A stretch of DNA of 64,000 bases from Symbiodinium microadriaticum (GCA_001939145.1 LSRX01000477.1:465947-529946); one strand, 5' to 3'. Positions 23,334-37,300 are shown, counted from the first letter of the stretch. Notes: generated by a model from the letters alone, not told the origin. Made by a program: numbers and translations.

Positions 23334-25308
23334 TTTATTTTTTGGGGGTTAGGGGTGTAAAAGTGCTGTGGAAGAGGTTTTGGGGGGTATATTATGCTGA
23401 ATTTGTCATGAGGATCCCCCCCAAAAAAGGTATTGGTAAATATGGCCGACGGAGCAACTGAGTATGTGGGAAAGTCACCACCAATCGCTAAGGAAAGTAG
23501 CCTTCCCTGATACAGCAATGCTGCCAAGCCTGTAGCCAACGAAGACCACAGTGAACCACTCACTGACATAGTCCGTCAAGGATCGACATGCCGGAGCCCA
23601 GTTCGCGAAAAGCACCTGATTTTTTTTGGCGACGTGATTTTTCACGTGCGAGTAAATGACGTGGTAATACCCTGACTGGACGAGCTGATTTGTCAACACA
23701 TGTTTCGCGGTTGTTCTCGCCGAACCCTAACACTGGAGTGCGGCGAATGGAAAGGGGAATGTCTTCGGTTGGGTATTCGGGCAACTCCCACACCGTGAAT
23801 ACTTGGTGGAGAAATAAGGCTAAATCTCAGGCGGACTCCAAGACAAACCTGAATCTCCAAAGCCGTATATACTAAAGCAAGGTCAGTAGATGCGCAGATA
23901 CAAGGTACGGGGCCTGTGTGTGTATATATATATATACACATACATGCTACCCGATAACAATATGTAGGCAGGGGCTATACAGAGATGCGACGAACTAACT
24001 GAGACCTCTATGTTAAGCATTTTCTGGTGCGCGTATGAGATTCTGAGAAAAGGTTTGCAAGGTTTCTGGACAAATCACACTTAAACCGCAACCCCATGTC
24101 CTGGACCGTCAAGCCCGAAACGTCCAATTCACCACATGGCCACCTCGAACATGGTCAAGAAGGTTCTGGAGAAGGTGCCCCAGTACTGGAAGACGTACCT
24201 GGGCTTCCCTATAAACCCAAGCCTTTAACCCATGGGCCCTAGACCCTAAACCCCCAAACGCTGAATTTGAGAGATGTCGGGGTCTTCGGGTAGTCGCAGT
24301 CCCAGTTCAAGGGCCTTAATCATCAGAATAAGGGCTGTGGGGTATATTGTACAGATATATGAAGGACCCTAAAGAATAATGTTGGCGATGACCTAGGCTT
24401 CTGGATTGGGCTCCTTGGAGCCTGTCAAGTATGTTTCGAAGAGCCCTTAAGCTTGAACTTCAGGAATCGCCCCTGAAGTGGTTTTCTCATTATTTTGATC
24501 GAAAAATATCTTTTTTCTTTTTGTATTTTCATCTATACAATGAATAGGCTGTTCAAGCGGGAAAGCACGTACTCAAGGCCCGCGGATAGAAGTCTCGGAG
24601 CGCATTCGGCTTGGGCCTGTCATCTGCTTCCCAAGAGACTTCATGAGGATGTATATCAGAGTTCAGGAGTTGGGAACATTAGACTTAAGGCTGCGACTCG
24701 CAAAGGCTAAGGACTTCAGATTTAGCACTCCACGCCCTATAAGCCCTAGACGGAGGTTTAGAGGGAATGTCCAGACCTGCAAACTACAAACCCTGTTGCT
24801 TTCAGTGTGGCACGGTATGTCTTCTTTGCCTTATGGTCGAAGTCTCCAGTTTAAACTTTTGAATGCGACTTCAAGCGGAGACCTTATTTCCAGATTCCAG
24901 AATTCTCAGTTGCAGCAGCGATGCCTCCTTGCCTCTTTGTCGATCGCTGGGTCTTCCAAGTAGCGCGAGACGAGAGTGCTGATGATCATGCCTCTTGGAC
25001 ACTGAAGGAAGACAGGTACGTCTGTCTGTCTATGTGTGTGTGTGTGGGCACGTGCACTTACACACGCACATATATATATATATATATATAGATTCATTTA
25101 ATTTGTTTATATTTGTTATTCATGTGTGTGTGTGTACATATGCATAAATGAATAACATATGTATCTATATGTATATGTACCTATATATGTATATGTACAA
25201 AGTACATGCATGTATGCATGTATGCATGTATGCAGGTATGCCTATATGCATGTCTGTATGTCTGTATGGCTGTATGCATGTCTGTATGTCTGTATGAATG
25301 TATGTATG

Positions 25309-25341
<33 letters not shown>

Positions 25342-28300
25342 GTAAATGTATGTAAATGTATGTAAATGTATGTAAATGTATATAAATGTATATAAATGTA
25401 TATAAATGTATATACATGTACATACATGTACATACATGTACATACATGTACATACATGTACATACATGCACGTACATGTATACATACATACATACATACA
25501 TACATACATACATACATACATACACACATACATACACACATAAATACATACATACATACATACATACATACATACATCGATAGGTAGATAGATAGATAGA
25601 TAGATAGATACATATATACATATGTCTATATATATGTACTTAATGTGAGAACACACACATGCATATATATATATATATTATACATATGTGTATATATACT
25701 TATATGTTTTATGTGGGCTATACTCCACCGAGGCACCGCAGACACACTGGACAAAGATCAGCACACCTGTCGCGTAGCCGAGCATAGTGACGCTCGCCAC
25801 CACGCACTTCAGCAAGAGGCCGAAAGATTCAAGCTTGCCTCCCCATCAGGATCCCGAAGTGGTCTGTGATTGGGGGGGGGGGTTCATACTTCTAATTTTT
25901 GGCCGTAGTTAGGGTTTCTAGATTGAAGGCAAAAGCAAAGCTTCGGAATCACGCTTTCTATGGCAAGAGCGCCTTCATCAGTAGAGCTTCTGGGATGGTT
26001 GGGATCCAGCCAGAACAGCCATTCAACAAGAGACCTACAGAGCTACTCGTTAAACCCATCGGATACGGGATGCGACGGGACTTCGTAAGCGGTTTGTAAG
26101 TAGGGACTACAAATGTCCTAGCTATGCTGCTTCATCTACTTAGGAACTTGCCTTTTTTCCGAGCAGCTGGATTCCTGCTGTAGCGTTTGCGTTCGGACCC
26201 TTAGGTGCAGAATAGCTTGGGGGCTCCTATCACGGTCCTGCAAAACGCCATTGCAAAATCCTGCGTCGTTGCAGAAGACGACCGATGAAGGAGCAAAACT
26301 CACAGACAAAAACTTAAATATCAATATTCGTAGTATAATGTTGTACTTATGTATTACAATAATGCCGATAACTTCAGGCCAGGCAAACAGCCCTGCACCC
26401 TTCACATGTAGGGTTTAGGGATTGGGGCCATGCAAGCATAGCTGTATTTGCCCATAACCCCAATTAAGTCATCATGGTATGTCCTGGCGGCGTGTATTTG
26501 TGGCAGTCGTGTCTAGCACTGCCCTTAACCACTCTCTAAAATTTAGGGTTCAGGGTGTAGGGTTTGAGGTACGTATAACCCTACTTACTAAGGCCCCTTA
26601 GCTCTCTTGCCTCCTAACTCTCTTGGATTGGGATGTATAGGGCTATGGTCTCAGATATAAGGCTTCGGGCATAAGTGCAAACTGTTGCAACGAATACTGT
26701 CGCCTCGCTAGCATAGCTTACTTATACTCCTACTTACTATATACACTCCGAATTACTTCCTGACTAATTACTGAGTCCCTCGGTTCTCCAATAACTAGAC
26801 CCGGCAGCCGACACCCTAAGCCCTAAACCCTGCAGCCCAAACCCTCAAACCCTAAAACCCTAAACTCTAAACCCCTAAACCCTGAACCCTGCACCCCAAA
26901 CCCTCAAACCCTAAAACCCTAAACCCTAAACCCTGCACACCGAACCCTAGAGTCTAAGCAGGGTCCCAGCGCCTGAGAGAATGATCATGCGAAAGGCGCG
27001 CGCCAACTTGCCAAGGCGGAGCCTAGACGCAGAGCATTTGGCATTTGATCCCCTCAACCCCTAAACCCTAAAACCCTAAACCCGAAGTTCAAAACGGTTT
27101 TATGGGAGCATGGAATGTATAAAGTGTTAACGATTGCATTACATATTCAAAGAGCTATGAGGATGTACAGGGCTGCTTTTGGTCGTAACAAAGGAAGGTG
27201 CGATTCATGGGGTTTCTTTTAAGGCGCCTTACAGGGTTCTATGAGGTTTTGTTTGTAACGTTTCACCGGGCTTTTCCTCGCGTTACTGTTACGAGTCATT
27301 CTGCACATGTTAATTAAGAACTTGTTCCGACCTCTATGTTAAGTGACGGGTGCGGGCCTCGGGAGTTCGCTTGAGCGGGTTCAGGGTTTAAAACCTTTGG
27401 GCTCCGAGTTAGAAAGACGGTCGGACTAAGCAAAAGGGTTCAAGTTACACGGTCCATGTGGGGAAAACGATTTACCACAGCTTTATGTTGGTCAAGGGCA
27501 CCTCAAGAATCCCAGCTACTAGGATGATGCAGGTTGCTGGTACTGTACCAAGCATGCATCCACTGAATTTACGAATATCCCATGCACTCTTCGATGATCC
27601 CAGCGAAACGGGCAAAGCTAGAAGACAGCCCGCCCTTGGTCCTACACCCCGGAACACCGAAGCTCTAGTACATCTCTCTAAAAACCACCTCAGAACCGAA
27701 TAAGAAACACCCTAGTTACAGCCCTGAATAACATGGAAAACCCTATAAGAACCGTACGTACCCTAAGCCCTAAATCCTAAACCCCTAAAAACCCTAATTC
27801 CTAAGCCCTAAACCCTAAACGGCCCTAAACCTTATGTAATCCCCACATGCCACTCCTTGCGTCCGAGCCACAGTCTTAAGAAGATCGGGTCCAAAGGAAG
27901 AGATGACCTCGCCACACCACCCACCCACGCTCCCATTACACTCCCCCCCCCCACATTAAATCATTACACTGTGTTTAGGGAGGGTTGAGGGTTTAGGGTT
28001 TAGGGTCTAGGGTTTCGGGTTTCCTTTTGACTCCTGACTTACAGAAACAGGAGCTATGATAGGCTTTGTGATATTGAAGCCCCTCCATGCCCTCTAAAAC
28101 CCTATTCAAAAAAAACACGCCATGAAACCAAATATAGCCCACCCTACAAAGCTTTCTTGGAACCCCCCTATCTGAAGCCCCACGACTCGCTTCTGGGTTT
28201 AGGGTCTGGGGTGCAAGGTTTGTGGTTCAGGAAATGTCCGGGACTGCCAGTTGCTTCTTGCGGGTTCAAAGATGACCTAGGAGTTTCAGAAAGAAGGGCA

Positions 28301-31300
28301 TCACAACATCAGGGCCCTTGTGTTGCCGGGAAGGGGGCTGTTGAACTCTTTAAATGTTATGAAAACCCTACCTTTTTCGAAGTGCGAAATTGATGATCAC
28401 CGGAGTCTTTGGGAGGAGTTGCCCTTGTTATGAAGTATCGAAAGCAGCTTGGCGGCGTATCCAGCACCAGCGTACCGATTGTAAGGGTCACAACAATGAA
28501 ATCGATCCTGACATCGCCGACGTGGGTAGTTCTCCAAACTAGGGTCTCTTTTTAAGCCCCAGAGTAACGTGGCCGCCTCGCACAGAGGACCCTACAAGGG
28601 CCAGTAATTTAGAGAACACCCATGTGGCTTGCAGTTGACATGAATACACGGGTCTTAAGCTCATTTTTCATCCCTGAGCCCCAAACCCTGAACCCTAAAC
28701 CCCAAGTCCGAAACCCTAAATCCTACACCCTAAACCCTAAGTCCTAAACCCCAAACCCTGAACCCTCAGCCCTCAAGCTCATTCTTCGTCCCCAAACCCC
28801 AGGCTTGGTGGTAGCGGGAAACAAGCGGCCTGAGGGACCAAACGACCCTCGAAAGTACGGGCGCCCGATACCCTTTATACTATGAACCCTAGTATGAGAT
28901 ATGAACTTGAGACCGTTTTCGGGTTCATTTCGTCTTCACGGTATATCCTCATAAGATTTGGCATTCAAGGTTTAGTTTCAGGCACTCGTTAACCTAGTCA
29001 AGCTCTACGTCGAGCACTTCCCGGAAAACCTGATTCCTGAACCTTGTCCCAAAACTCCAAGCCGAAAATTCCAACAAGGCCTTCTCAGGGTACCAAGCCT
29101 ACATAAAGAGAGGTCTTAGAACATGAGCGACACCCCCCCCCAATTGTGTTTGATCTTTTCAAGCTACCCGGCTTGACCGCACCGTCCCGAGCTGCGGTTC
29201 ATGCGACCCCTAAACCCTAAACCCTTTAGAGGAGTTTAGACTTCGGATTTAGGGTACCCGACTCGAAAGGTTGCAGCACCCCTAAAGGATGATTTTATTA
29301 AGTGGGACTCTACCCGAAACCCGAGTGAAGTTGGGCGGACCCCCGTGAAGAGGAGGAACGCAAGAATGAAACGAGTTCTTGGGCTTCAATCGCAACAACC
29401 TTCGCTGTATCCGCAGCCCCCTCCCCTCGCCCCTGGGCTGCGTTGCGCTGCCAGTTCCAGATGATTGGCATGTCTCGTCGCAGTAAACAGAAGCCCTGAA
29501 CCCTCAACCATTGGCTGTAAACCTTGAGCCAGCAACCCTAAACCCTAACTAAAGAGAGAGAGAGAGAGAGAGATATATATATATATATATATATGTATAT
29601 CATGAAAACCTCAAACCTCAAACCATAAACTCTAAACCCTAAACCGTAAATCCTAAATGCTGAACCCTGCACCCTAGGCCTTTCGATATCTCCATGCTGA
29701 AAGCAGCAAAGCATCCAGTTCATCGCGCTCTTCCAGAAGGAGCAGTGCAGGCACACTATGCGAACAAGCCTTGGCACAAAGGGCACGTGCTGAATTCTTC
29801 ATGCCAGGGTTTCGAAGCTTACTTGGAGGTTCATGGGTAGTTATACTTGGGGTTATAAGTAGGGTAACTATAGTTATAGCCCACATTAATGGGCTTATAA
29901 CCCCACTTATACCATGAACCTCCAAGTAAGGCTTACGGACCCTATTAGTTTGCGTGAATATCAGGGCCTGGCCCTCAAAAGCTCACGCAGGCCAGCACCC
30001 AGAATACAAATGCCTTTTAGGTCTGGACCCTGGGACTGTATGTAAACGCATCAAGGCGTTTGAGGCTTTAGGGCTCCAGGTATTTTACAGCTCCGAGTTC
30101 AGGGTTTGAAGACCAGGGTTCACAAATCGCAGAAGATCACTCCAGATCCAGAGGCCAAGGGCCTAGCACCGCTTGTTGTGGCTTCTGGCCATCGCCTGGG
30201 AAGGCTAAACAACCCTAAGCCCTACCCTTACTAAACCCTAAAACCTTAAACTTAAGCCGGCCATAGCCTGGGTAGGCTAAACAACCCTAAACCCTACTGA
30301 AAAACCCCAAAACCCTTACACTTAAGCCGTCTAAAGCCTCAAGAGGCTTCTCGAGCAGAGCCGCATCCCTTCCAAATCTCGTCGCCGACCTGACCCACTC
30401 GATACAGGTCCCTCTCTGCCTATATTGTATGTGTGTGTGTATGTACATATATATATATACACACACACACATTTCTGGCTATATATATATATATATATAT
30501 ACACACCTTACATTAACATTACATCACATTACATTACGTCACCTTACCTTACCTTACCTTACCTTACCTTACAGGGCATTGCATTGCAGTACACTACATT
30601 ACATTGCATTACATTCCATTACATTCCATTACATTGCATTATATTACATTACATCAAATTACATTGCGTTACACTTCAATACATTGCATTACATTACATT
30701 GCATTACATGACAGTACAGTACAGTACAGTACAGTACAGTACAGTATAGTACAGTACACTACAGTACAGTACAGTACAGTACAGTACAGTACAGTACAGT
30801 ACAGTACAGTACAGTACAGTACAGTACATACCAGCATGCCAGCAAACCAGCAAACCAACATGCAAACATACATACATACATACATACCTACCTACCTACC
30901 TACCTACCTACCTACCTACCTACCTACATAATACCTACATAATACCTACATACCTACATACCTACATGCCCACATACCCACATACCTACATACATACATA
31001 CATACATACATACATACATACAGACATATGTGTGTATACACCTCCTTAAGTCCCCATACGGAACTTGAACTTTCAACCCTAATCCCTAAACCCTGTAGGC
31101 CCTATCAGCCCTAAGCCCTAGACCCTGAAACCGGGTCGATTTCGTCTTGAAGGCAGGTCGCACATCCAGGGAAAAGATGACCTTGGGCCCGAATGCTAGA
31201 GGATGTGTGGGAATTTGGGGCTTACGCACAGTCGCAGGGACTTGGGGCTTTAGGGGTCTGGGTAAGTAGGGGGATTGAGCCAGGTAGCCATAGATGTATT

Positions 31301-34300
31301 TTTGATCCACCAATTAAAGTACTTATGACCCCAACTGCTCGGTTTAGGGAATGGTGCTAAGAGTTTAGGGCCTAGGGGACTAGGGCTCGAAGGCTGTTGG
31401 GCTTGTTTGGAGGTGTTGGACGACTTCTGGGGTTGGGTGCTAAGATGCCTTTCAACTTCAGTAGTTTAAGGGTTTACGGTGTAGAGATTCGTCCCGGTGT
31501 CGGGTTCTGCAATGATTGTAACAAAAAGGGCCAAAATACCATTTGCTATTTTGAGGCTCCTTACTATGATTATATGTCTGAAACCCCCCCAAACAATGTT
31601 CTAATCTTCACCCATAGGCCCCTAGGTAGTTCCTTTTTGGGATTACCCTACAGTATTCTAAATATAAGAAAATCATAAAAAGGAGCTACTTAGGGGCCTA
31701 TGGGCAAGGCCTCTAAGTTCGAGGGCTTGTAGGTTCGGTGCTTTGAGCTTCGAGGTTGGGGCAACCTTTGGGTTATAGCTGGGGTGGCTCGGGGATGTTA
31801 CGGTTTAGGGTTTAGGGTTTAGGGTTTAAAGGCCTAGGGTTTACGGTTAGGGTTTAAGGCTTAGGGTTTAAAGGCCTAGGGTTTACGGTTAGGGTTTAAG
31901 CCCCAACAACCCCGAGCACTGCGTCACTAAATCACAGCCCATCGGCCTCTACTTGAGCGATAGCTACCTCACCAGCAACCCGAGTAAAGAACATCCGTGG
32001 ATTTGTAGTCTCGCGCTGCGCTTTATTCTGTTTTGGTGCAGTTGCCTCAAGTTGACTCCCTGGCAGCACCCGCATGCTCGCTGTGGTGCTGACTGGGAAG
32101 GAAGCGCCATGATGGCTGGACCCGAATTGAGGAAACCAGCCGATGAACATAAACAACCGAAGACAAGGAATCGTTAACAAAAAAACACTGAAGCCCTAAA
32201 CCCTAAACCCTAAACCCCACAAATGAAGCCATGCATGCGCTAAACCCTAGCTGAAGCCCCGAAGCAGTGAAACCGAACCCCACTGCCAGGCTTAGGAGCT
32301 GTGAAAATGTTCTCAATGACCTGCAGGACCTGCCAGAGACTTGGAGTTCTCTTTTGCTTGGAGTTTGGGGTTTCAGGGTTTAGGGTTTGTGTACTTGGCG
32401 GTTCTTGGGTAGTTATAAGTGGCGATAAGTCCCCTATTAAGGGCTATAACTATAGTTACCCTTTTTTTAACCCCACTTAAAACTACCCATGAACCTCCAA
32501 GTACTCTGAGCCCCAAGCCCCAACTGTCCTCCTCAACAGCTGTTCGCCCGTGGACCACCCCTGAAAACTGCCATGTACTGCTAGTTACGAGCCTGAGCTG
32601 CTGATGGGACCTATGCTCTCTGTGGGCTTTTCCGTGCATTGCTGGGTTTGCTGTATACAGGGTTTAGGGCACGGCGGGCCCCAGCGTAGGGACTGAGGGT
32701 TTAGGGTTTAGAGGGATAGACAAGGGATCATGAGGCTTCCCAAGCTGAAGACCACAGAGAAGGCGGGGCTTAGGGTATGGGTGGTGGCTTGGAGCTGGGG
32801 GTTTGGGGTTGGGGTAAGGGGTAAGGGCTGGGGATGAAGGGTGGCTCGGAGGAGTTCGGGGGGCGGGGCAGCGGGAAGGGGCGGGGTTCGGGGATGAGGG
32901 GTGGTGGCGTCTCCAAGTTCTCATGCAAACTGCAGGCGCATATGAAGCCTCTAACCGTGTGTTCGAGGATACAGGATTTGTACAACTCCCCCTAGACTGA
33001 CAAACCGTTACTTCACGGGAGGGTGAGACTTCTCAGAAATCATGGAACACGGGTCCATGAATGCAACTCATGCAAAGCTACAGCTTTTACACCGTCTAGC
33101 CTCACCCCGACCCCCCCCCTGTATTGAACGACAAGCTAGAAAGTTGGTGTTGGCCTCGACCATGCCTGGCCATGTGCTGTCATTCGGGTTCTTGGTCGGA
33201 AAGTAGTCAATGTCATAGCCTCGGATTCGAGCTTGTGTTGGTTTAAAGACGGACTTCGGGTTGGGACCCAGGTTTTTCGGTCTCAGAGAGCTTTTAAGGC
33301 GTGAGCTGTTTAGTAGTTTCGTATTGGTTTGGGTTCAGAGGTGCGCCGTTGTCGGCCACTAAGTCTAGCAAGTTTGAGCATATTTCAAAAAGAGAGGGGC
33401 CTCGCAAACTTTGCAAGCAGTCTCTGCAATTGATGCCCGCCACAGCGCGAATTTAAGGTTTAGAGTTTTGTAGACATTGTAGGCTGCACGCATTCTTTGT
33501 CTGGCAAGGTTCAAGACCCCAAACGCTTTGTCACTCACATTATGTTAGCTATGTTTTCTGTTGGTTGCTGTCTGGGTTGTTCTCCATCTGCGAAAACGGA
33601 CGCGATCGTGTCGTTTGTGAGTCTGAACGAGAACCAGTGTCTAGACTCAAACACCTACGTAGTATAATGTCAACTCTTGATTAATAAACCCCCTCTGATT
33701 AATGGCAACCCGCGCGGGCCTCGGACCTGGCTCAAAATATTTTTTAAAGGCGCAGGCCTCTTCCAGCAGAGCCCCCCCCCTTGAAAAAAAAAACCTTGCC
33801 AAAACCCCCCCCGATTAATGGCAGCCTTCTGCCCCAAGCATGGTTCCAGTACTAAAGCTGTACTACCAAAGAGCGAAAATCCAGCCGGCCGCCGGAGACG
33901 GGACGTTCCAGCAATACTAAAACCCTCAAATTTTATTTGGGGGGGGGACGTTTTAGGCCACCAGCTGACCTACCTTGCGGGGGGGGAGGGGGGGTTTATT
34001 AATCAAGAGTTGCCATTAGTAGGCTTTAGGAAAAGCTTACAGATGGAAACCTTGGTAACAAACCCTGAAAGAGACCCTGACAGTAAGCCGTTAGAAAGCA
34101 CTAGTTATACAGGGAACGAACCTTCCCTGGAAGTACGAAACCCCAGATAAAAAATAAGATCAAGGGCTATACTATGCACTCTGTGACTATAGAGAGGCTA
34201 TATAGGAACACTGCTATAGAATCTGTGATCTTAGAGGGGCTATATGGGGAAAACTCCATATTGACATCACAGAAAAGCATGCGGAGACCGTCAGGCCGCG

Positions 34301-37300
34301 TCAGCCTAACCCTTCAACTCAACGCCGAATGACGCATCGATCATGGCCCCTGCTGATAGATTTATGCTCAGGAATTTGAATTTCAGGCTTTCCACGGCTT
34401 GTGCTGGAAAGGCCTAGGATTTCAAGGCTGTCGCGTCTTTTGGTCAAGGATTGACGGGTTCCGGGTTGAGGGCTTAGGGCCAGGCGGGGCCACAAGGGAC
34501 CCGCAATTTCTGCGCAGTTCAGCTTTGCTTGGCTCAGAATCCCCATGCAAATACCTTTCCTATCTTCCGGCCATTGCCTTGTTCCCGCATTTTTATTTTT
34601 CAGAGGCATCCGTACCCGACATTGGTATTTGTCGGGTTTTCTGCACTGCTTCAATCTATCGTCGTGTGCGAAACAAAGGCCCTTTTTGCTTGCATCCGCT
34701 TCTGCCCAGCCCTGGGTCTAATAACACATTTTTTCACCAGAGTTACGTAGTCGGCAGAGAGCATCCATGGCCCAAGCATGATGACGTTCAGGGTCTATTC
34801 CGTTCTGAGAGGAGAACATCCATGGCCCAAGCATGATGACGCCCATGGTCTGAACCGTTCTGAGAGGAGAGCATCCATGGCCCAACCACGATGACATCCA
34901 TGGTCTCATCCGTTCTGAGAAGAGAGCATCCATGATGACGTCCATGCGTCCATGGTCTAATCAGGTCTGAGCAGAGACCATCTATGCCCCAACCATGATG
35001 ACATCCATGGTGTGACCTGTTCTGAGAAAAGAGCATCCATGGCCCAACCATGATGACGCTCATGGTCTACATGTTCGAACCCGTTCCGGGAAAGTTAGAC
35101 CTTCTTGGCAGAAACGGCTGGATGTTCTTGCTTTTTGGCGCACTGGGGAGCAGAAAGGCATCATGTCTCAACACTAAAGGCTGGCACCTAAGTGCCGCAC
35201 CTCATGTTTGCTGGTGGGGCCATACTTTCCCGCGGGTTCCTTGTGGACCCGCCAGGGTTTAGGGCCATAAAACATTGACAGCCTTCAAAGCCCTCACGAA
35301 AAACAAGATGCCTCATAATTCCTGCCAGCCGAGGAGCCAACGCGCGATCCCTCCATCTGAAGCTGGAAAGCCAGAAACATGACGTTGGCGAAGAGAACGC
35401 AGGAGATAATCCTGACGTTTAGAGTTTGAAGCATCGGATACACTAAAAAGAAGGTATAGGGCTGAGGGATGCTTAGGGCTTAGGGTTTCCCCGGCACACA
35501 CAGTACCTATAAAGGGATTATGAATGGCGTTCGCCACTCAGTGACCTAGCTGCAAAGCAACCTGATTCCTGAAGCAGCGGTCGGCGGAACCCGACAAGAC
35601 ACTTAGGGCTTAGAGTTTAGGGTTACGGGTTTAGGGGACACCCCAAACATGCTTGGTTTTGCAAACCTCTGAAGCATCTGTTTGCATTAGACCTACCTGT
35701 AACCGCAGGCTTCGGATGGAACGTGCAATAAGCTTCTTATAGGCACTGACGATGCTACATATATCTGAATTGCTGGTGTGAGTTGCATCGGAGAAGTCTA
35801 GCAGAGTCTAGCAGACGAGCTGCTAAGTTCCACATGAACCTATGGAAAAAAAAGACCCAAGTGGCGCATCAAAGTAGTTCGACTGCAAGAACTGCCTGAG
35901 GTGCAGATTTGCAGACTCTGTCATGCGACGCTTGGGCAGATTGGGGTTTAGGCACTAGGGTTTGGAAATTAATAATAAAAAATAAAGTAGGACAGAATGG
36001 CACAGACCAAACCAGATCACACCAGAACAGAAGAGAAGAGAAGAGACGATAAGATAAGAGAAGAGAAGCGAAGGGAAGAGATAGAAAACAAAATAAACTG
36101 GAGTAGAGTAGAATAGAGTAGAATACCTGATTCTTAGGTGCTTCGGACTTTGGCCCACAAGAGTCAATCCGTCCTTCCACATCCAAAAAATCGAAGTCTT
36201 AAAACTCGACACGAGGTGTCTAGTTTCTGGGACTTTACAAGAGTTTTACAAGGCCTATGTTGGGTTTTTGGGCTGTAAGGTTTAAGGTGATGTCGAGTTT
36301 AGGAACTAAGCTGCCTGAAGCTGCCTGAATTGCAGGTTGACATGTAACAAGGACCTTACATGGCCTCGCACTACATTTCGCACATGCTAGACTCTAGACC
36401 GCAGAAACATACACCTACCAAACTCAAACCCTATTCCTTAGGGTTCACTTTACTAGTTTGGGTTTAGGGTTTAGGGTTTAGGGTTCGGAAAACATACCCT
36501 AATTACCCGCGTGTCGCATTATGAAGAAGACCCCTCCATCAGACCCCAATGCAGCCTGTAGCTCGATTTGGGAAGTTTAACAAAGTGTCTCGAAGTGCAG
36601 TCACCGCCGAAATGCCGAGAGAACTCGAGTGCTCTTTGGGCTCAGGATGTTCGACGTAGGGCTTATTGCGGGTTTAGGTTTTAGCATTGAGCTTCTGGAC
36701 TTTGAAGTAACCAGGGAGAAAGAAGTATAGACTTTTACTTTATAATGGTTCCTTTAAGGAACAGGTCCAAAAAAAAAGTATGCAAGTATGGCACTCTAAA
36801 ACCCAGCTTTAATGGATTAGGGATTAAAGGTTTCGGGTTTGACCGCAGGGCTTCGCTCTTTAGGGTTGAGACTCTCCCTCCAAGGAGTCAAATGGGACTT
36901 TCCGAAAGTTAGAGTACCTTATTTTGGGGGTTTGTATAGGGTTGAAGGGGTCCTTTAAAGGGTTCTATAGGGTTTTAGGGTTTTGGGACTTTCCGAAAGT
37001 TAGGGTACCTTATTTTGGGGTCCTTATAATATGGATGCTACTATTTAGGGTACTAGATTAGGGTCCCCTATTTTCGGAAACCCCCCAATTCTTCCCCTGG
37101 TACCTGAGCCGATCCATGACTGTCAATGCCCCACTGGAGGCCTCAGGCAGGCAAAGAGTGCTCGCTTGGAGTAGAACTTCTCAAGCATAGATGAGCCCCA
37201 AACCCTCGGACAGGGAAGCCTCACCCAAAAATGTCCAAATAAACCCTACACCTAAACCCAAAACCCTCAACCCTACACCTTAAAACCTGAATCCGAAGAT

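Noticed and set aside
24121..24210. Plus-strand ORF starting ATG with GC-rich third positions (MVKKVLEKVPQYWK)
   Set aside because: It looked like a first exon, but the opposite strand encodes the channel pore helix with correct splice sites and phase on both sides.
25165..25656. Overlapping ORFs of 123-163 codons (MYVCMYV / YIHTYIHT)
   Set aside because: Pure microsatellite translation in several frames on both strands.
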